In this document: piece by piece, positions 1 to 9,738 of the stretch
Numbering within the stretch: position 1 is the stretch's first letter
How the letters are laid out: every line of letters starts with the position of its first letter
NCBI RefSeq assembly: GCF_028713855.1
Contig: NZ_JAQTNN010000001.1
Span: forward strand, 148,596 to 212,595
From: Sulfuricurvum sp.
GTDB taxonomy: Bacteria; Campylobacterota; Campylobacteria; Campylobacterales; Sulfurimonadaceae
Direction of reading: 5' to 3'
Length of the DNA: 64,000 nucleotides
The notes under the pieces: model-generated
The model's input: only the letters and a program-made list of their open reading frames with translations
Databases searched by the model: none
Told to the model about the DNA's origin: nothing
Made by a program: the position numbers and the translations under genes

Positions 1-1
1 T

Positions 2-2065
2 TTTTTTACCGAACAAAATCTCAGCAAACTGCGTGAACTTACCTTACGTAAAGCGGCTCTCAAAGTAAGCGATGAACTCAACGAATATTCAGTTGCCAAA
101 CGTGACGGTAGACGTTCTCAAACCAACACGGTAATGGTCTGTATCGATCATCATGAAGAGTCGATGGATGCGGTGCGCTATGCCAAACGGCTTAGTGATT
201 CACTCAAAGCGCCATTGATAGCATTGCAAATTACTTCTGATGCTCCCGGAAATTCCCAAAAAAGTATTCAGATACGTAAACACATCAAACTGGCTGAGAG
301 GCTTGGCGCAACCATCGTTTCAAAAATTTCGGGAGATAAAACCGATGCAGTAATCGAATCAATCGAAGAGTACGGCATCACAGAGTTGGTGATGACCCGT
401 CCGAAAAGCCGCTTTTTCGGGTTATTGTTTCCAAATTTGACGAAAAGTGTGATGGATCGGAAACCACAATGCATTATCGATGTTGTCCCATTTGAGAAAA
501 AACATCCCAACTTTTTTGAGCAGATCAAACCCTTTGAGCAAACACCAACGAATCTTAAATATTATTTGGCCTGTTTGGCACTCTTAGCCGGTATTACCGG
601 ATTCGCCTTTGTCGCAAAAGAGGCACTGGGTATCGTTAATATCACATTGATCTATTTGCTCGTAACACTGTTTTCAGCTGTCCGGTATGGAGTAACCTAC
701 TCCTTTTTTACGGCATTGGTCGGGGTATTGCTCTTCGACTTTTTATTTATCGAACCCTACTACACGTTTAGCGTACATGACCTTCGCTATACCCTCTCCT
801 TTATTATCTTTTTGATTGTCGGCTATACGGCGGGTAAACTCTCCGATGGGATCAAAGCGAAAAACAAAGCAATCAAAAGCGAAGAGACACGCTTTAGACG
901 ACTGTATGAACTCAGTTCTGGGTTAGGGGATTTTGAAAATGAGCAAGATGCTTCGGCGTTTGCGGTTGGAAAATTGTATTCCATTTTTAATTCGAAAACG
1001 GTTGTCTTTATCCCTGATGAATCTGATAAACTTAAAGTTGTTTCAGCAATTATAAACGGCGATATGCTAAGCAATCGTGAATGCGAGGTGTATCGTATCC
1101 ATCCTAACGATCAAGCGTGTGCGCAGTGGGTTTACCGTAATGGCGAGAGTGCCGGAAAGTTCACCAATACGCTTCCTAATGTCGAAATGACTTATTTCCC
1201 ATCCAAAGCGTTTGATAAAACAGTCGCAGTGGTTGCAGTAGAGCTTCCCGTATTGGATGGTCCGACGTATGAATTACTCTCTGCATTTATGAATACATTC
1301 GCGGTTTCGCTATGGCGGATCGGTCTTTCACGCCAAAATAATCATATCAAACTGATCGAAGCGTCGGAGAAATTGACCTCGGTGCTATTTAACTCGGTTT
1401 ATCATGAGCTAAAAACCCCTTTGGCAGCTATTTTAGGCTCCGTGAGCACGATCAACAGCCCCGATGTGACTGTTTCTGAATCATCCGAAAAACAGTTATT
1501 GGAGAACATTGAGGAGAGCGCATTGGGGATGGAGCGTATTCTTAAAAATCTTTTGGATTTTGCACGAATTGAGAACGGATTGATACATCTCAAAAAAGAT
1601 TGGTGCGATATTGGAGATATCCTCAGCAACGCCTATCAAAAAGCGTTAAAACAACATCCACGTGAGGATATAACGTTTAATTTTGAGGTCGATGCACCTC
1701 CTATCAAAGTGGATTTCTCACTGTTAGAGCAGGCGATGCTCAATGTGTTTGATAATGCGTTAAAATACTCAAAACCCGGAGAAATAAAAGTCAGCGTTGC
1801 GAAACGGGGTCCTAATCTTTTTATTATCGTTTCCAATCCGAGTGATATCGACTCCTCAGAACTGGATAATATTTTTGAGAAATTTTATCGGGCGGAAATT
1901 TCGGCCAAAATTAAAGGCTCAGGTTTAGGGCTGTCTATTATTAAAGGGATTGTTCACGCACACAAAGGGAATATCAATGCGACAAAACGACACGGTGAAT
2001 TAGTGTTGACGATCATCCTACCCATCGAGTCAAATGATGGGCAAATGAATTCGGAAGAGGGATAA
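2..2065 (+). CDS. kdpD: Sensor histidine kinase KdpD, C-terminal part (5' end lies outside the window)
   Basis: KdpD senses potassium limitation or turgor and phosphorylates KdpE to switch on the Kdp potassium-uptake ATPase. The frame is open to the first bases of the window. Translation upstream of the first ATG (134) still reads as KdpD (FTEQNLSKLRELTLRKAA), so that ATG is not the start. Visible in order are the end of the KdpD sensor domain, a universal-stress-like domain (from CIDHHEESMDA), a four-helix DUF4118 membrane block (about bases 560-850), a GAF-like linker, the HisKA phosphoacceptor (YHELKTPLAAILG), the N box (FDNALKYSKPG) and the G box (GSGLGLSIIKG). It ends 2 nt before kdpE. 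kdpABC presumably lies upstream but cannot be seen. Confidence 0.95.
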   Translation, partial: FFTEQNLSKLRELTLRKAALKVSDELNEYSVAKRDGRRSQTNTVMVCIDHHEESMDAVRYAKRLSDSLKAPLIALQITSDAPGNSQKSIQIRKHIKLAERLGATIVSKISGDKTDAVIESIEEYGITELVMTRPKSRFFGLLFPNLTKSVMDRKPQCIIDVVPFEKKHPNFFEQIKPFEQTPTNLKYYLACLALLAGITGFAFVAKEALGIVNITLIYLLVTLFSAVRYGVTYSFFTALVGVLLFDFLFIEPYYTFSVHDLRYTLSFIIFLIVGYTAGKLSDGIKAKNKAIKSEETRFRRLYELSSGLGDFENEQDASAFAVGKLYSIFNSKTVVFIPDESDKLKVVSAIINGDMLSNRECEVYRIHPNDQACAQWVYRNGESAGKFTNTLPNVEMTYFPSKAFDKTVAVVAVELPVLDGPTYELLSAFMNTFAVSLWRIGLSRQNNHIKLIEASEKLTSVLFNSVYHELKTPLAAILGSVSTINSPDVTVSESSEKQLLENIEESALGMERILKNLLDFARIENGLIHLKKDWCDIGDILSNAYQKALKQHPREDITFNFEVDAPPIKVDFSLLEQAMLNVFDNALKYSKPGEIKVSVAKRGPNLFIIVSNPSDIDSSELDNIFEKFYRAEISAKIKGSGLGLSIIKGIVHAHKGNINATKRHGELVLTIILPIESNDGQMNSEEG

Positions 2066-2067
2066 CG

Positions 2068-2760
2068 ATGGCAAATATTTTATTGGTCGAGGATGACAGC
2101 GGTATCCAAAAAATGTTGTCTATTTCGCTCGGGGCGGCTGGATATGAATTGGTAAAGGCAGACTCTATCAAATCAGGTCTTGTAGCACTTACTCAAAACC
2201 CTGTCTCCTTGGTGCTTCTTGATCTCGGTCTCCCCGATGGCGACGGCAAAAAATTTATCCAAGAGGCGAAGATGTTCAGTGATGTACCGATCATTGTCGT
2301 CAGTGCACGTGATATTGAGTCTGAAAAAATCGAAGCGTTGGAGATGGGGGCGGACGACTATCTCACCAAACCTTTCAGTATCGGCGAATTGATCGCACGG
2401 ATCAAAGCATTATCACGTCGTGTCAGAGAAAAAGATGAATCCATCCATAATGAGATTAGCATCGGAAAACTCACGATTAATCTCGTGAATAAGACGGTTA
2501 CACTTGATTCCAAGCCGGTGAAGTTGACGAAAAAAGAGTTCGAACTCTTAGCACTGTTTGCAAAAAACAGGGGGAAAGTATTGACCCATACCTTTGTCCT
2601 TGAAAACGTGTGGGGAAGAGGCTATGGAAAAGAGACCCATTATTTGCGAGTATTTATGGGGCAACTTCGGAAAAAAATTGAAGAGAATCCCTCGATGCCG
2701 CAATACATTGTTACCGAATCTGGGATGGGGTATCGGATGAATGAACCAACGATAGAGTAA
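2068..2760 (+). CDS. kdpE: Response regulator KdpE (OmpR/PhoB family)
   Basis: Partner regulator of KdpD. The 230 residues have a receiver domain with acidic pocket E8/D9, phospho-acceptor D52 (LLDLGLPDGDG) and conserved K101 (YLTKPF). A C-terminal winged helix follows (KLTKKEFELLALF, then HYLRVFMGQLRKK and a YRM hairpin near the end). The gene starts 2 nt after the kdpD stop, so the two are co-transcribed and probably translationally coupled. Length and domain order are standard for KdpE. I assign KdpE over another OmpR-type regulator because of the adjoining kdpD. Confidence 0.95.
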   Translation: MANILLVEDDSGIQKMLSISLGAAGYELVKADSIKSGLVALTQNPVSLVLLDLGLPDGDGKKFIQEAKMFSDVPIIVVSARDIESEKIEALEMGADDYLTKPFSIGELIARIKALSRRVREKDESIHNEISIGKLTINLVNKTVTLDSKPVKLTKKEFELLALFAKNRGKVLTHTFVLENVWGRGYGKETHYLRVFMGQLRKKIEENPSMPQYIVTESGMGYRMNEPTIE

Positions 2761-2818
2761 TCATTTCACCCCTCTTGGATACATCGTTAAGGTTTAAATT
2801 TTTTAACATAGGAAAATT

Positions 2819-3244
2819 ATGGAAAATGTAAAATTGTTTTTTCAAAATAGATTGAATTTAGAGGTTTTTTTAGCCGCTGTACTACTTCTGATAGCTTCTA
2901 TTTTTGGCTTTATTATGGAAGTTGTTATTTATGCGCTCTATTTTATGATATTTTTAGAAATTGTAAGGGTTTTGAGAGGTTTTATATATGAAAACAGAGT
3001 AAAACTAAGAATTTTAATAGATATTTTTATTATTTTGGCTCTTAGAGAATTTATCGTAAATGTAGTGAAAATAAACAAAGAAGAGTTCAACAGTATTTTT
3101 GATGTATTTGCAAGTAGTACCAATTATCATATACTTATTTTTAGTGGTGTTTTGGTATTTTTGTTTGTCCTTAGATTTTTGGCAAAAGTTACATCTCCAG
3201 ATGAATACTACAATAAAAATTGCGAAAAAACCAATGAAGTATAA
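2819..3244 (+). CDS. PsiE-like small membrane protein
   Basis: A 141-residue protein with about four hydrophobic segments (starting near residues 15, 35, 65 and 105) and a charged C-terminus. The pattern FLEIVRVLRGF, then RILIDIFIILALREFIV, resembles the phosphate-starvation-inducible PsiE family, a small inner-membrane family of unknown biochemical role. An AGGAAAATT ribosome-binding site precedes the ATG. The gene is visibly more AT-rich than kdpDE and mutS on either side, which may reflect recent acquisition or simply membrane-protein codon content. It lies 58 nt after kdpE and could be read through from it. The family call comes from pattern memory and is moderate. Confidence 0.6.
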   Translation: MENVKLFFQNRLNLEVFLAAVLLLIASIFGFIMEVVIYALYFMIFLEIVRVLRGFIYENRVKLRILIDIFIILALREFIVNVVKINKEEFNSIFDVFASSTNYHILIFSGVLVFLFVLRFLAKVTSPDEYYNKNCEKTNEV

Positions 3245-3299
3245 GCTCACTTCTATGTTAATATTTGAATGATATAGCCTCCTTTTAGCACCCCTAAGT

Positions 3300-3305
3300 T
3301 ATAAT
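3300..3305 (+). promoter_or_regulatory. Probable -10 element of the mutS7 gene
   Basis: A perfect TATAAT lies 28 nt upstream of the mutS ATG, inside an AT-rich gap. There is no good -35 hexamer, which is usual for Campylobacterota sigma-70 promoters. The following GTGTGGAGTTTGA supplies a GGAG ribosome-binding site. Confidence 0.55.
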
Positions 3306-3333
3306 CAATTACTTTATTTTGTGTGGAGTTTGA

Positions 3334-6264
3334 ATGAGTACAGAAGAGATCGGGGCACTGCTAAGCGACAAATCAAAGCTCCTTTCCGAAATCTATTTCG
3401 AACTTCAATCGGTATGTGAAGCCAAATACGGTCCTGATACTCTTGTTATTATCGAAGTAGGCTCGTTTTTCGAGGTTTATGAGGTCAACAACGAAGCAAT
3501 GAAAATCGGTAAGGCCAAAGAAGTTGCCGAATTTCTCAATATCCAGCTCACCCGTAAAAATAAAACAATACTTGAAAACTCCATCCAAAACCCTCTCCTC
3601 GCCGGTGTTCCTACCGTTTCCATCGAGCGGTATCTCAGCCGTTTGGTGCAGTCGAAAAAATACACGATCGTCCTTGTCCGTCAGCAGGGTGAAGTTCCCC
3701 ATATCCGCCGCTACATCTCCAACATTATCTCTCCGGGGACGAATTTCGACTATATTGCCGAAGCGAGCGAGAACTATATTGCCTCGCTGTTGATCGATCA
3801 AAATAACGGTGTCTATTCCGTAGGGTATTCGGCGATTGATGTGGGAACAGGGAAAACGCTCATCAACGAGATCCACGGAACTCGCGAAGACAAAACCTAT
3901 GCTCTGGATGAAGTGTTTACGCTACTCCAAAGCTACCAAACCTCCGAAGTGGTGGTGACGTTTTGTGCCGGAGATATCGATCGGGATGAAGTAACCCGTT
4001 ATCTGGAGATCAAAAATCACCATCGAACGTCGATGAATGAGAAGCGTCTGCGGATTGATTACCAAAACGAACTGTTCGAGCGGATTTATCAGATACGCTC
4101 ACTCCTTAGCCCCATCGAGTACCTCGATCTGGAGCGTTATCCCTACGCTTCGGAATCGCTTTGTATCCTTATCAACGTCATTATCGATCACGATGCGGGG
4201 ATTATTGAAAAGATGAACCGTCCTACCTTTTTGGGGACGAATCGCTATATGTATCTGGGAAATAATGCGGCAGAGCAGTTGGGGATCATTTCACGCGATC
4301 ATGATGAAATGACACTCCTCAAACTCATCGATAAAACCTCCACGGCAATGGGAAAACGGCTACTGCGTGAGCGGCTTCTCAATCCTATCTGTGATGTTAA
4401 ACTCCTCGAAGAGCGGTACGATTTAATCGATAAGATGAGTGATCACATTGCACCGTTTGAGACGAAACTCAAAGAAGTGTATGATCTGGAACGGATTTTA
4501 CGCCGTCTGAAACTCGGAAAGCTCCACCCGTTTGAGCTTGCCTATTTTTACGCATCGCTTAGTGCGGCGGAGAGTTTATTTGAGGATGCCGCACGTTTGG
4601 GTGTTGCTTACGATAAAGCGAGTGCGCAGGAGTGTGCTCATTGTGCCTCTGAGCTTCGGCGAGTATTTAATATCGAAGCGTGCGCTAAATTTCGGCGTGA
4701 CCAGATTGATGAGAACCTATTCAAGGAGGGGATCGATCCCTCTATCGATGCTTTGGAACAACTTCAAAGCAACAACCTTTCGAAATTGAATACGATTATC
4801 GGACATATTGATACGTTTTTTGAATCCGGGGGATCGTATGCCTCTATCGGATGGTTAGAGAGTGAGGGGTACCATCTTTTAATGACCCGTAACCGTTATG
4901 TGAGTGTCGAAGAGGCACTCCATAACAGCTTCTTTACGCTGGACAATCAGCATTACTTTTTTCGCGATTTTCAGGTTCGTAAACTTAAAACAGCGGTGAA
5001 ACTCTCTTCGACCCTTTTGGATGAACTCTCTATCGAAAATGCGGGAGCCAAGTCACGTATGATCGCTCAGGTAAAAGAGCGCTACCGTGAACATCTCGAA
5101 GAGATTGAACGACGCTTTTCCCATGCGATCGAACATCTGATCTCGTTTCTCGCTGTCGTGGATGTGAGTTTAAGCGGCGCGAAGTGTGCAAAGCAATACC
5201 GCTATATCCGTCCGTCCATCGTCCCCTCCCCAAAAGCGTTTATCGAGACGGTGGGATTGCGCCATCCCCTCATCGAATCGCGAGAAGAGAACGGGATATT
5301 TATCCCCAATGATCTTTTTTTAGGTTCACTCGATCAGCACACCTATGAAGAACACCCGACGATTGAAAACGGCGAGGATGTCAAAGGGGTGCTTTTGTAC
5401 GGCATCAACTCCAGCGGGAAATCTTCCTTGATGAAGAGTATCGGACTCTCGGTCGTGATGGCGCAGGGGGGATTTTTCGTTCCGTGCGCCATGATGCGCT
5501 TCTCTCCCGTCGATAAGCTCCTTACCCGTATCGTTTCCAAAGACAACCTTTACAAAGGGCTTTCGACGTTTGCCGTAGAGATGCTTGAGCTGCGCAATAT
5601 CTTTAACCGTGCAACCGAAAATACCCTTATTCTAGGTGATGAGATCAGCCACGGGACGGAGACCGAATCGGCTCTCGCCATCGTCGCGAGTGCGATTCTC
5701 AAGCTTCGAGAGATCGGGAGTATGTTTATCTTTGCTACCCATCTGCATCAGCTCTCATCCCTCGAAGAGATTAAAAAAGCGCGTGAGATCGTGCTGCTTC
5801 ATTTGGGTGTTTATTACGATGAGGCGAGCGATAAGCTGGTGTATGACCGTAAGCTCAAAAGCGGAAGCGGCTCAACACTGTACGGATTGGAATTTGCCAA
5901 ATCGCTCCACATGGATGAGACTTTTCTGAAAAAGGCGTATGAGATCCGAGGACGGATCACCGATAAAACCCATGAAGCTTCGATGCTGAAGCGGGAGAAA
6001 AAGAGCCGTTATAACAACAAGCTCTTTTTGACCAAATGTGCATTGTGTGATGAAGCGGTTGATGAGGTGCACCACATCGTCCCTCAGGCGAACGCGGATG
6101 ATGGCGGTTCTATCGGGCACTATGGGATGAATCACCGCTACAATCTTATTCCTTTGTGTGCTAAGCACCATCGCCTTGTCCATGAGGGAAAAATTTCCAT
6201 CCATGGCTTTGTAATGGGTGAGGACGGTTTACGGCTCAGTTATACTGAGAGTAGTGAAAAATAA
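3334..6264 (+). CDS. MutS7-type DNA mismatch-repair ATPase with C-terminal HNH endonuclease domain
   Basis: A 976-residue MutS homologue. The N-terminal mismatch-binding domain carries the Phe-x-Glu signature (VGSFFEVYE, about residues 46-54). The lever/clamp core follows, then the ATPase domain with Walker [10 protein letters not shown] (about 690) and Walker [16 protein letters not shown] (about 764). The last ~75 residues add a zinc-type HNH nuclease: CALC near 903, then [24 protein letters not shown] and the GKISIHGF tail. That fusion defines the MutS7 group known from octocoral mitochondria, some giant viruses and Epsilonproteobacteria. It is not MutS1 or MutS2 (no Smr domain). The HNH may provide the nick that MutL or MutH supply elsewhere; this is inference. 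ATG with GGAG ribosome-binding site. Confidence 0.9.
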   Translation: MSTEEIGALLSDKSKLLSEIYFELQSVCEAKYGPDTLVIIEVGSFFEVYEVNNEAMKIGKAKEVAEFLNIQLTRKNKTILENSIQNPLLAGVPTVSIERYLSRLVQSKKYTIVLVRQQGEVPHIRRYISNIISPGTNFDYIAEASENYIASLLIDQNNGVYSVGYSAIDVGTGKTLINEIHGTREDKTYALDEVFTLLQSYQTSEVVVTFCAGDIDRDEVTRYLEIKNHHRTSMNEKRLRIDYQNELFERIYQIRSLLSPIEYLDLERYPYASESLCILINVIIDHDAGIIEKMNRPTFLGTNRYMYLGNNAAEQLGIISRDHDEMTLLKLIDKTSTAMGKRLLRERLLNPICDVKLLEERYDLIDKMSDHIAPFETKLKEVYDLERILRRLKLGKLHPFELAYFYASLSAAESLFEDAARLGVAYDKASAQECAHCASELRRVFNIEACAKFRRDQIDENLFKEGIDPSIDALEQLQSNNLSKLNTIIGHIDTFFESGGSYASIGWLESEGYHLLMTRNRYVSVEEALHNSFFTLDNQHYFFRDFQVRKLKTAVKLSSTLLDELSIENAGAKSRMIAQVKERYREHLEEIERRFSHAIEHLISFLAVVDVSLSGAKCAKQYRYIRPSIVPSPKAFIETVGLRHPLIESREENGIFIPNDLFLGSLDQHTYEEHPTIENGEDVKGVLLYGINSSGKSSLMKSIGLSVVMAQGGFFVPCAMMRFSPVDKLLTRIVSKDNLYKGLSTFAVEMLELRNIFNRATENTLILGDEISHGTETESALAIVASAILKLREIGSMFIFATHLHQLSSLEEIKKAREIVLLHLGVYYDEASDKLVYDRKLKSGSGSTLYGLEFAKSLHMDETFLKKAYEIRGRITDKTHEASMLKREKKSRYNNKLFLTKCALCDEAVDEVHHIVPQANADDGGSIGHYGMNHRYNLIPLCAKHHRLVHEGKISIHGFVMGEDGLRLSYTESSEK

Positions 6265-6270
6265 AAGTGG

Positions 6271-6276
6271 TATAAT
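6271..6276 (+). promoter_or_regulatory. Probable -10 element of the HEPN/MNT operon
   Basis: TATAAT lies 20 nt upstream of the HEPN start, just after the mutS stop, followed by an AAGAGGAG ribosome-binding site. The toxin-antitoxin pair therefore probably has its own promoter rather than depending on mutS transcription. Confidence 0.5.
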
Positions 6277-6296
6277 CACTAAAAAGAGGAGATGGC

Positions 6297-6773
6297 ATGA
6301 CAAACGTTCAATCTGTTTTACACAAACGGTTTGAGAAGGCAGAAAAGCATTACGAAGCATTCCGTGATTATTGTCATTTGATCGAAAAACTCTCCTCCGT
6401 GAAAAATATTTTTACTATCGATGTTTTTATTCAGATGCCCCCAGAAGAAAAAGCGATTCTCGACGCCTATCTCAAACGATTTGCGTCATTGCAGGATTTT
6501 TTAGGGGCGAAAATATTTCCTCTTTTGATCGAAATTAGCGGTATGGGAACGGTCAAAATGTCCGAAGTCCTGTTTATGATGGAAAAAGAGGGAATTATCG
6601 ACAGTTTTGATAATTGGATGGAGTTGCGCGAAATCCGAAACGAACTCGAACATGATTATCCTGATGAGCTCCAAGAGGCACTGGATGATCTGAAATTTTG
6701 CGTCGATCATTTCGGGCGGTTGGAGAGCTATTATCTAAATTCCAAAGCGTTTGCGGAGAGGTTTACTTCATGA
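6297..6773 (+). CDS. HEPN-domain protein, probable RNase toxin of a HEPN/MNT pair
   Basis: A 158-residue, mostly helical protein. Near the C-terminus, REIRNELEHDYP (R114, N115, H119) matches the R-N-x3-H catalytic motif of HEPN ribonucleases, and helices on both sides fit the four-helix HEPN bundle. The stop overlaps the start of a minimal nucleotidyltransferase gene (ATGA), the classical HEPN/MNT toxin-antitoxin arrangement. In characterised HepT/MntA systems the MNT partner inactivates HEPN by AMPylation of a nearby tyrosine. Here Y121 follows the motif (HDYP) and is a plausible target, though that is inference. It could act as a plasmid-type stabiliser or an antiphage module. Confidence 0.8.
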   Translation: MTNVQSVLHKRFEKAEKHYEAFRDYCHLIEKLSSVKNIFTIDVFIQMPPEEKAILDAYLKRFASLQDFLGAKIFPLLIEISGMGTVKMSEVLFMMEKEGIIDSFDNWMELREIRNELEHDYPDELQEALDDLKFCVDHFGRLESYYLNSKAFAERFTS

Positions 6774-7063
6774 GACTCCCTGAAACACTCAAATCTTCTA
6801 TACTCAAAGCGATAGAGGAGTCTTTCGGGAATGTCGAAATCTATCTTTTTGGCAGTCGTACCGATGATACGAAGCGTGGCGGTGATATCGATATCGCAAT
6901 TCGAACGGATATGACCCGTGAACACTTCCGCAAACACAAGATAGCGTTTGTATCGTTGCTGATGCGGATGGGGTTTGATCTGAAAATTGATTTGGTTCAG
7001 TACCACGATTCGATGGATGCACTGCTCAAAAGCGAGATTTGCTCCAATGGAATCAAACTCTAA
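6770..7063 (+). CDS. Minimal nucleotidyltransferase (MNT), probable antitoxin partner of the HEPN protein
   Basis: A 97-residue protein with the nucleotidyltransferase motif G28-S29-x9-D39-x-D41 (LFGSRTDDTKRGGDIDIAI) and a third acidic position downstream (LKIDLVQ). It starts at the ATG that overlaps the HEPN stop by four bases. An upstream in-frame start would only add residues that read through the HEPN gene and have no counterpart in the family. Known MntA antitoxins transfer AMP to the HEPN toxin and silence it. It ends 10 nt before the converging cache-CheW gene. Confidence 0.85.
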   Translation: MRLPETLKSSILKAIEESFGNVEIYLFGSRTDDTKRGGDIDIAIRTDMTREHFRKHKIAFVSLLMRMGFDLKIDLVQYHDSMDALLKSEICSNGIKL

Positions 7064-7073
7064 TTCCTCTCTA

Positions 7074-9653
7074 TTAGGCCATTACTTTATGCATCGGGTG
7101 TGAATAGGGCTGGATAAGCTGCAAATAAATTTTTGGAATGTCGAGGATTGAAATCATCTCATTTCCGAAATCCTCGGCACGATCAGGAATAATGACCGCT
7201 TTGGTCAGTGAATTCTCATTTTTCAAAATATTGCTGTAGTGACTGATAGAGCGGATCGGAATTTCAGGGCTGCTGTAGATGGCATCCACAGCCAATCCCA
7301 GATAAACGACTTGTCTTTCTATTACGGCTTTTACCAGAATGATGGTATCACGCTCTTTGTCGTACTTTTTCTCCATCCCAAGCAATTTAGCGAGCGATAT
7401 AACACTCACCATCCGTTTCTCATAGCTGATGACGCCCAGATTGTATTCGCTGGCATGGAGTATTGAGGTAAGCTCTTGATGAACCAGAGAACAGACAACA
7501 TTTTTTGATTCGATTGCAAAGAGCGATCCTCCCACAAAAAAGGTTGATATTTCGGAAGTCTCTTCGGTTCCGTTGGCTTTAGGATACGTATAGACACGTT
7601 GCGTAGGAGCTTCACTTTCAATGGCTTGAATCTCACCGATAGGCCGGTAGAGGAGTGCGATAATGTCATTATCGTATCCGTCGCTTTGTTTGTATTCTCG
7701 GTATCCGTTTGAGCAGGTTGCGCCGAGTGTGTAATAGGTTCCGTTATAAGGAAGGATCTGTGCATCGCTTTGTCCCGGGGTGAGTTCTAAGATCGATACC
7801 GGAAGATGGAGTATCTCTCCTACTTTGATGGTTGCGGTTGTGGTAGAAATGACACGGCCGCTTCGATCGATAAAGAGGGCAAACATCCCCTCAGGAATTA
7901 CATGATTGTCATCTTTGGGGAGGGTATCGTGCAACATCGCTTCGAACTGAGATTCGGCATCAAAGACGATGCCTATTCCGCCAACATTTTCCTCATTAAA
8001 ATTGCGGATACAGGCATTATAGATATAAGTTGAACGATTGGAATAATAGGGACTCGATTCGAATGCTGATACGACATATTCTTGGGTGGTTTTAAGTTCT
8101 AGCGTTTCCAGTGCCCATGAATATCCTACTTTTTTCCCGATTACAGCATTGTCGCCCGGATTGGAGACAGCTATAATTGTCCCTTCACGATCGTAAATGA
8201 ACATTGCGCTGTAGACGGTATAGAGACCATTGATATAACCTAAAATGGTATTCATTTTTTCACGATTTTCTTCACTTACATTGATATTCGATAAACATTC
8301 GCGGAAGGTTGTTGTCAGCGCCCACCATCGGCAATCATTGGCTCTCTCATACAGGTTCCGATCCATGATATCAATCGCGAGGGAGGATTGGAACTTTAAA
8401 TCTTCAAGATACTGGATCAGCATCGCCGTGTTGAGATTGGCGACAGTATGATCAAAAACTCGTTTCGTCTCTTCACCTGTTTTCGATATTTCTGAGAGGA
8501 GCGCTTTGGTAAAGGGGCTTTCATGACCGACTGAGTTGGCTATTTGGACATTTCCGTTCCATACGGTAATATCGAGTTCGCTTTGAATTTTTTTTGCTTT
8601 ATCCAAGATATCTTGAAGCTCTTGCGGATAGTAGGTTTTTGCATTGGCAACCCTATCAAACAAATCATTTTTTAGAAATGAGGATCGTGAAGAGGAACGA
8701 AATGCTAAGTGAAGGGGAACCATCGCATGCCCGATCCATCCTGAACCGTTGTATCCTTGATATCCGGTTGTTTTTACCGCTTTGTAGAGGTATTCGAAAC
8801 CGGTATAATAGGTTTGATGATCCTCATTATTACGCGGTGGAAGATTTGAGCCGATCGGAACATGATGGGCAGAGGATGAGGCAATAACCTCTCCGTATGG
8901 ACTGAGAAGTTCGAGAGCGATATAGGGATTATCGCGGGTAAGTTTGTGAAAAATACTTTTTAGCTCATTTTCAAATCGGAAAATCAGACACAATACTCCC
9001 AACGGTTCATCATTCTTAGGATTACAGACACGGTAGGAATAAATAAGTGAGGGTTTATGGTGGGTGAGATCACTTGCACGATAGGTTTCGACATAGCCTT
9101 GATAGGTTCGCAGTGATTCTTGCAGTAGTGGATCTTTTGAAACGGTGATCGGATTGCTATGATCGAGCTGTACGAGCACTTTGCCTTTTGTATCGAGGAG
9201 AATGATATTTTCATAGACACTGTATTTTGAGACGTATTCGGCAAAGCGTTCCGTTAGGGCTTCTTTTTTCTTTATTTTAATTTCGCGTTTTTCGTCTGAA
9301 GCAGACATATCGGTTGAGTGTAAAAAGAGAAGGTAATCGCGGATGTCATCATCGGTAGCGAGAAATCCGATATCGGCAGTACGTTCAAAAAGGTTTCGGA
9401 TCAGAATATCTATCGCTGTTTGAGCTTTGGACTCGAGTTCATTGAGACTTTTATTGAATGTCTCTTCTATCAGACGTTTAAGTGGTTCGTCGAGTAAGTC
9501 CTCGAACGCTTTACGCGTTTCACTTGTGTCCATTCCGATATTGGACATAGAACCAAGGAGCGTGAGTAAATCCCATTTTCCTGAGAGATTATTCATATTT
9601 TTTTCAAAATTTTGAACATCGGACATATAACTGATGAGATGACTGCGTTGCAT
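7074..9653 (-). CDS. Double-Cache/CheW fusion protein, no membrane segment
   Basis: An 859-residue protein. Two related sensor units are followed by a CheW-like adaptor domain. Unit 1 begins at AIDILIRNLFERTADIGFLA and unit 2 at LAIDIMDRNLYERANDCRWW. Both continue into Cache/PAS-like beta sheets (ENIILLDTKGKVLVQLD; SAMFIYDREGTIIAVSN), so the sensor part looks like an internal duplication. The last ~150 residues (SEISTFFVGGSLFAIES, YNLGVISYEKRMVSVISLAK) match CheW. I chose the ATG at 9653 because AGGAG lies 7 nt before it; an in-frame TTG at 9740 would add a hydrophobic stretch but has no ribosome-binding site. Without that extension there is no signal or membrane helix, so this is probably a cytosolic sensor that docks with the chemotaxis kinase array. 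Confidence 0.8.
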   Translation of the reverse strand: MQRSHLISYMSDVQNFEKNMNNLSGKWDLLTLLGSMSNIGMDTSETRKAFEDLLDEPLKRLIEETFNKSLNELESKAQTAIDILIRNLFERTADIGFLATDDDIRDYLLFLHSTDMSASDEKREIKIKKKEALTERFAEYVSKYSVYENIILLDTKGKVLVQLDHSNPITVSKDPLLQESLRTYQGYVETYRASDLTHHKPSLIYSYRVCNPKNDEPLGVLCLIFRFENELKSIFHKLTRDNPYIALELLSPYGEVIASSSAHHVPIGSNLPPRNNEDHQTYYTGFEYLYKAVKTTGYQGYNGSGWIGHAMVPLHLAFRSSSRSSFLKNDLFDRVANAKTYYPQELQDILDKAKKIQSELDITVWNGNVQIANSVGHESPFTKALLSEISKTGEETKRVFDHTVANLNTAMLIQYLEDLKFQSSLAIDIMDRNLYERANDCRWWALTTTFRECLSNINVSEENREKMNTILGYINGLYTVYSAMFIYDREGTIIAVSNPGDNAVIGKKVGYSWALETLELKTTQEYVVSAFESSPYYSNRSTYIYNACIRNFNEENVGGIGIVFDAESQFEAMLHDTLPKDDNHVIPEGMFALFIDRSGRVISTTTATIKVGEILHLPVSILELTPGQSDAQILPYNGTYYTLGATCSNGYREYKQSDGYDNDIIALLYRPIGEIQAIESEAPTQRVYTYPKANGTEETSEISTFFVGGSLFAIESKNVVCSLVHQELTSILHASEYNLGVISYEKRMVSVISLAKLLGMEKKYDKERDTIILVKAVIERQVVYLGLAVDAIYSSPEIPIRSISHYSNILKNENSLTKAVIIPDRAEDFGNEMISILDIPKIYLQLIQPYSHPMHKVMA

Positions 9654-9696
9654 AAGTGCTCCTGTACAAAAATGATATGGATTGATTTGTGATGAC

Positions 9697-9702
9697 AGTA
9701 TA
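9697..9702 (-). promoter_or_regulatory. Possible -10 element of the cache-CheW gene
   Basis: TATACT on the minus strand, 43 nt upstream of the chosen ATG at 9653. The -35 region is not recognisable. Its position downstream of the alternative TTG start (9740) would fit the shorter protein. Weak evidence. Confidence 0.3.
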
Positions 9703-9738
9703 AAGAGCAATGAAAAAAAAATAGAAGGATGATTGATC

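Noticed and set aside
134..2065. Start of kdpD at the ATG at 134
   Set aside because: The same frame is open to the left edge and codes for conserved KdpD sequence, so the ATG is internal and the gene begins outside the window.
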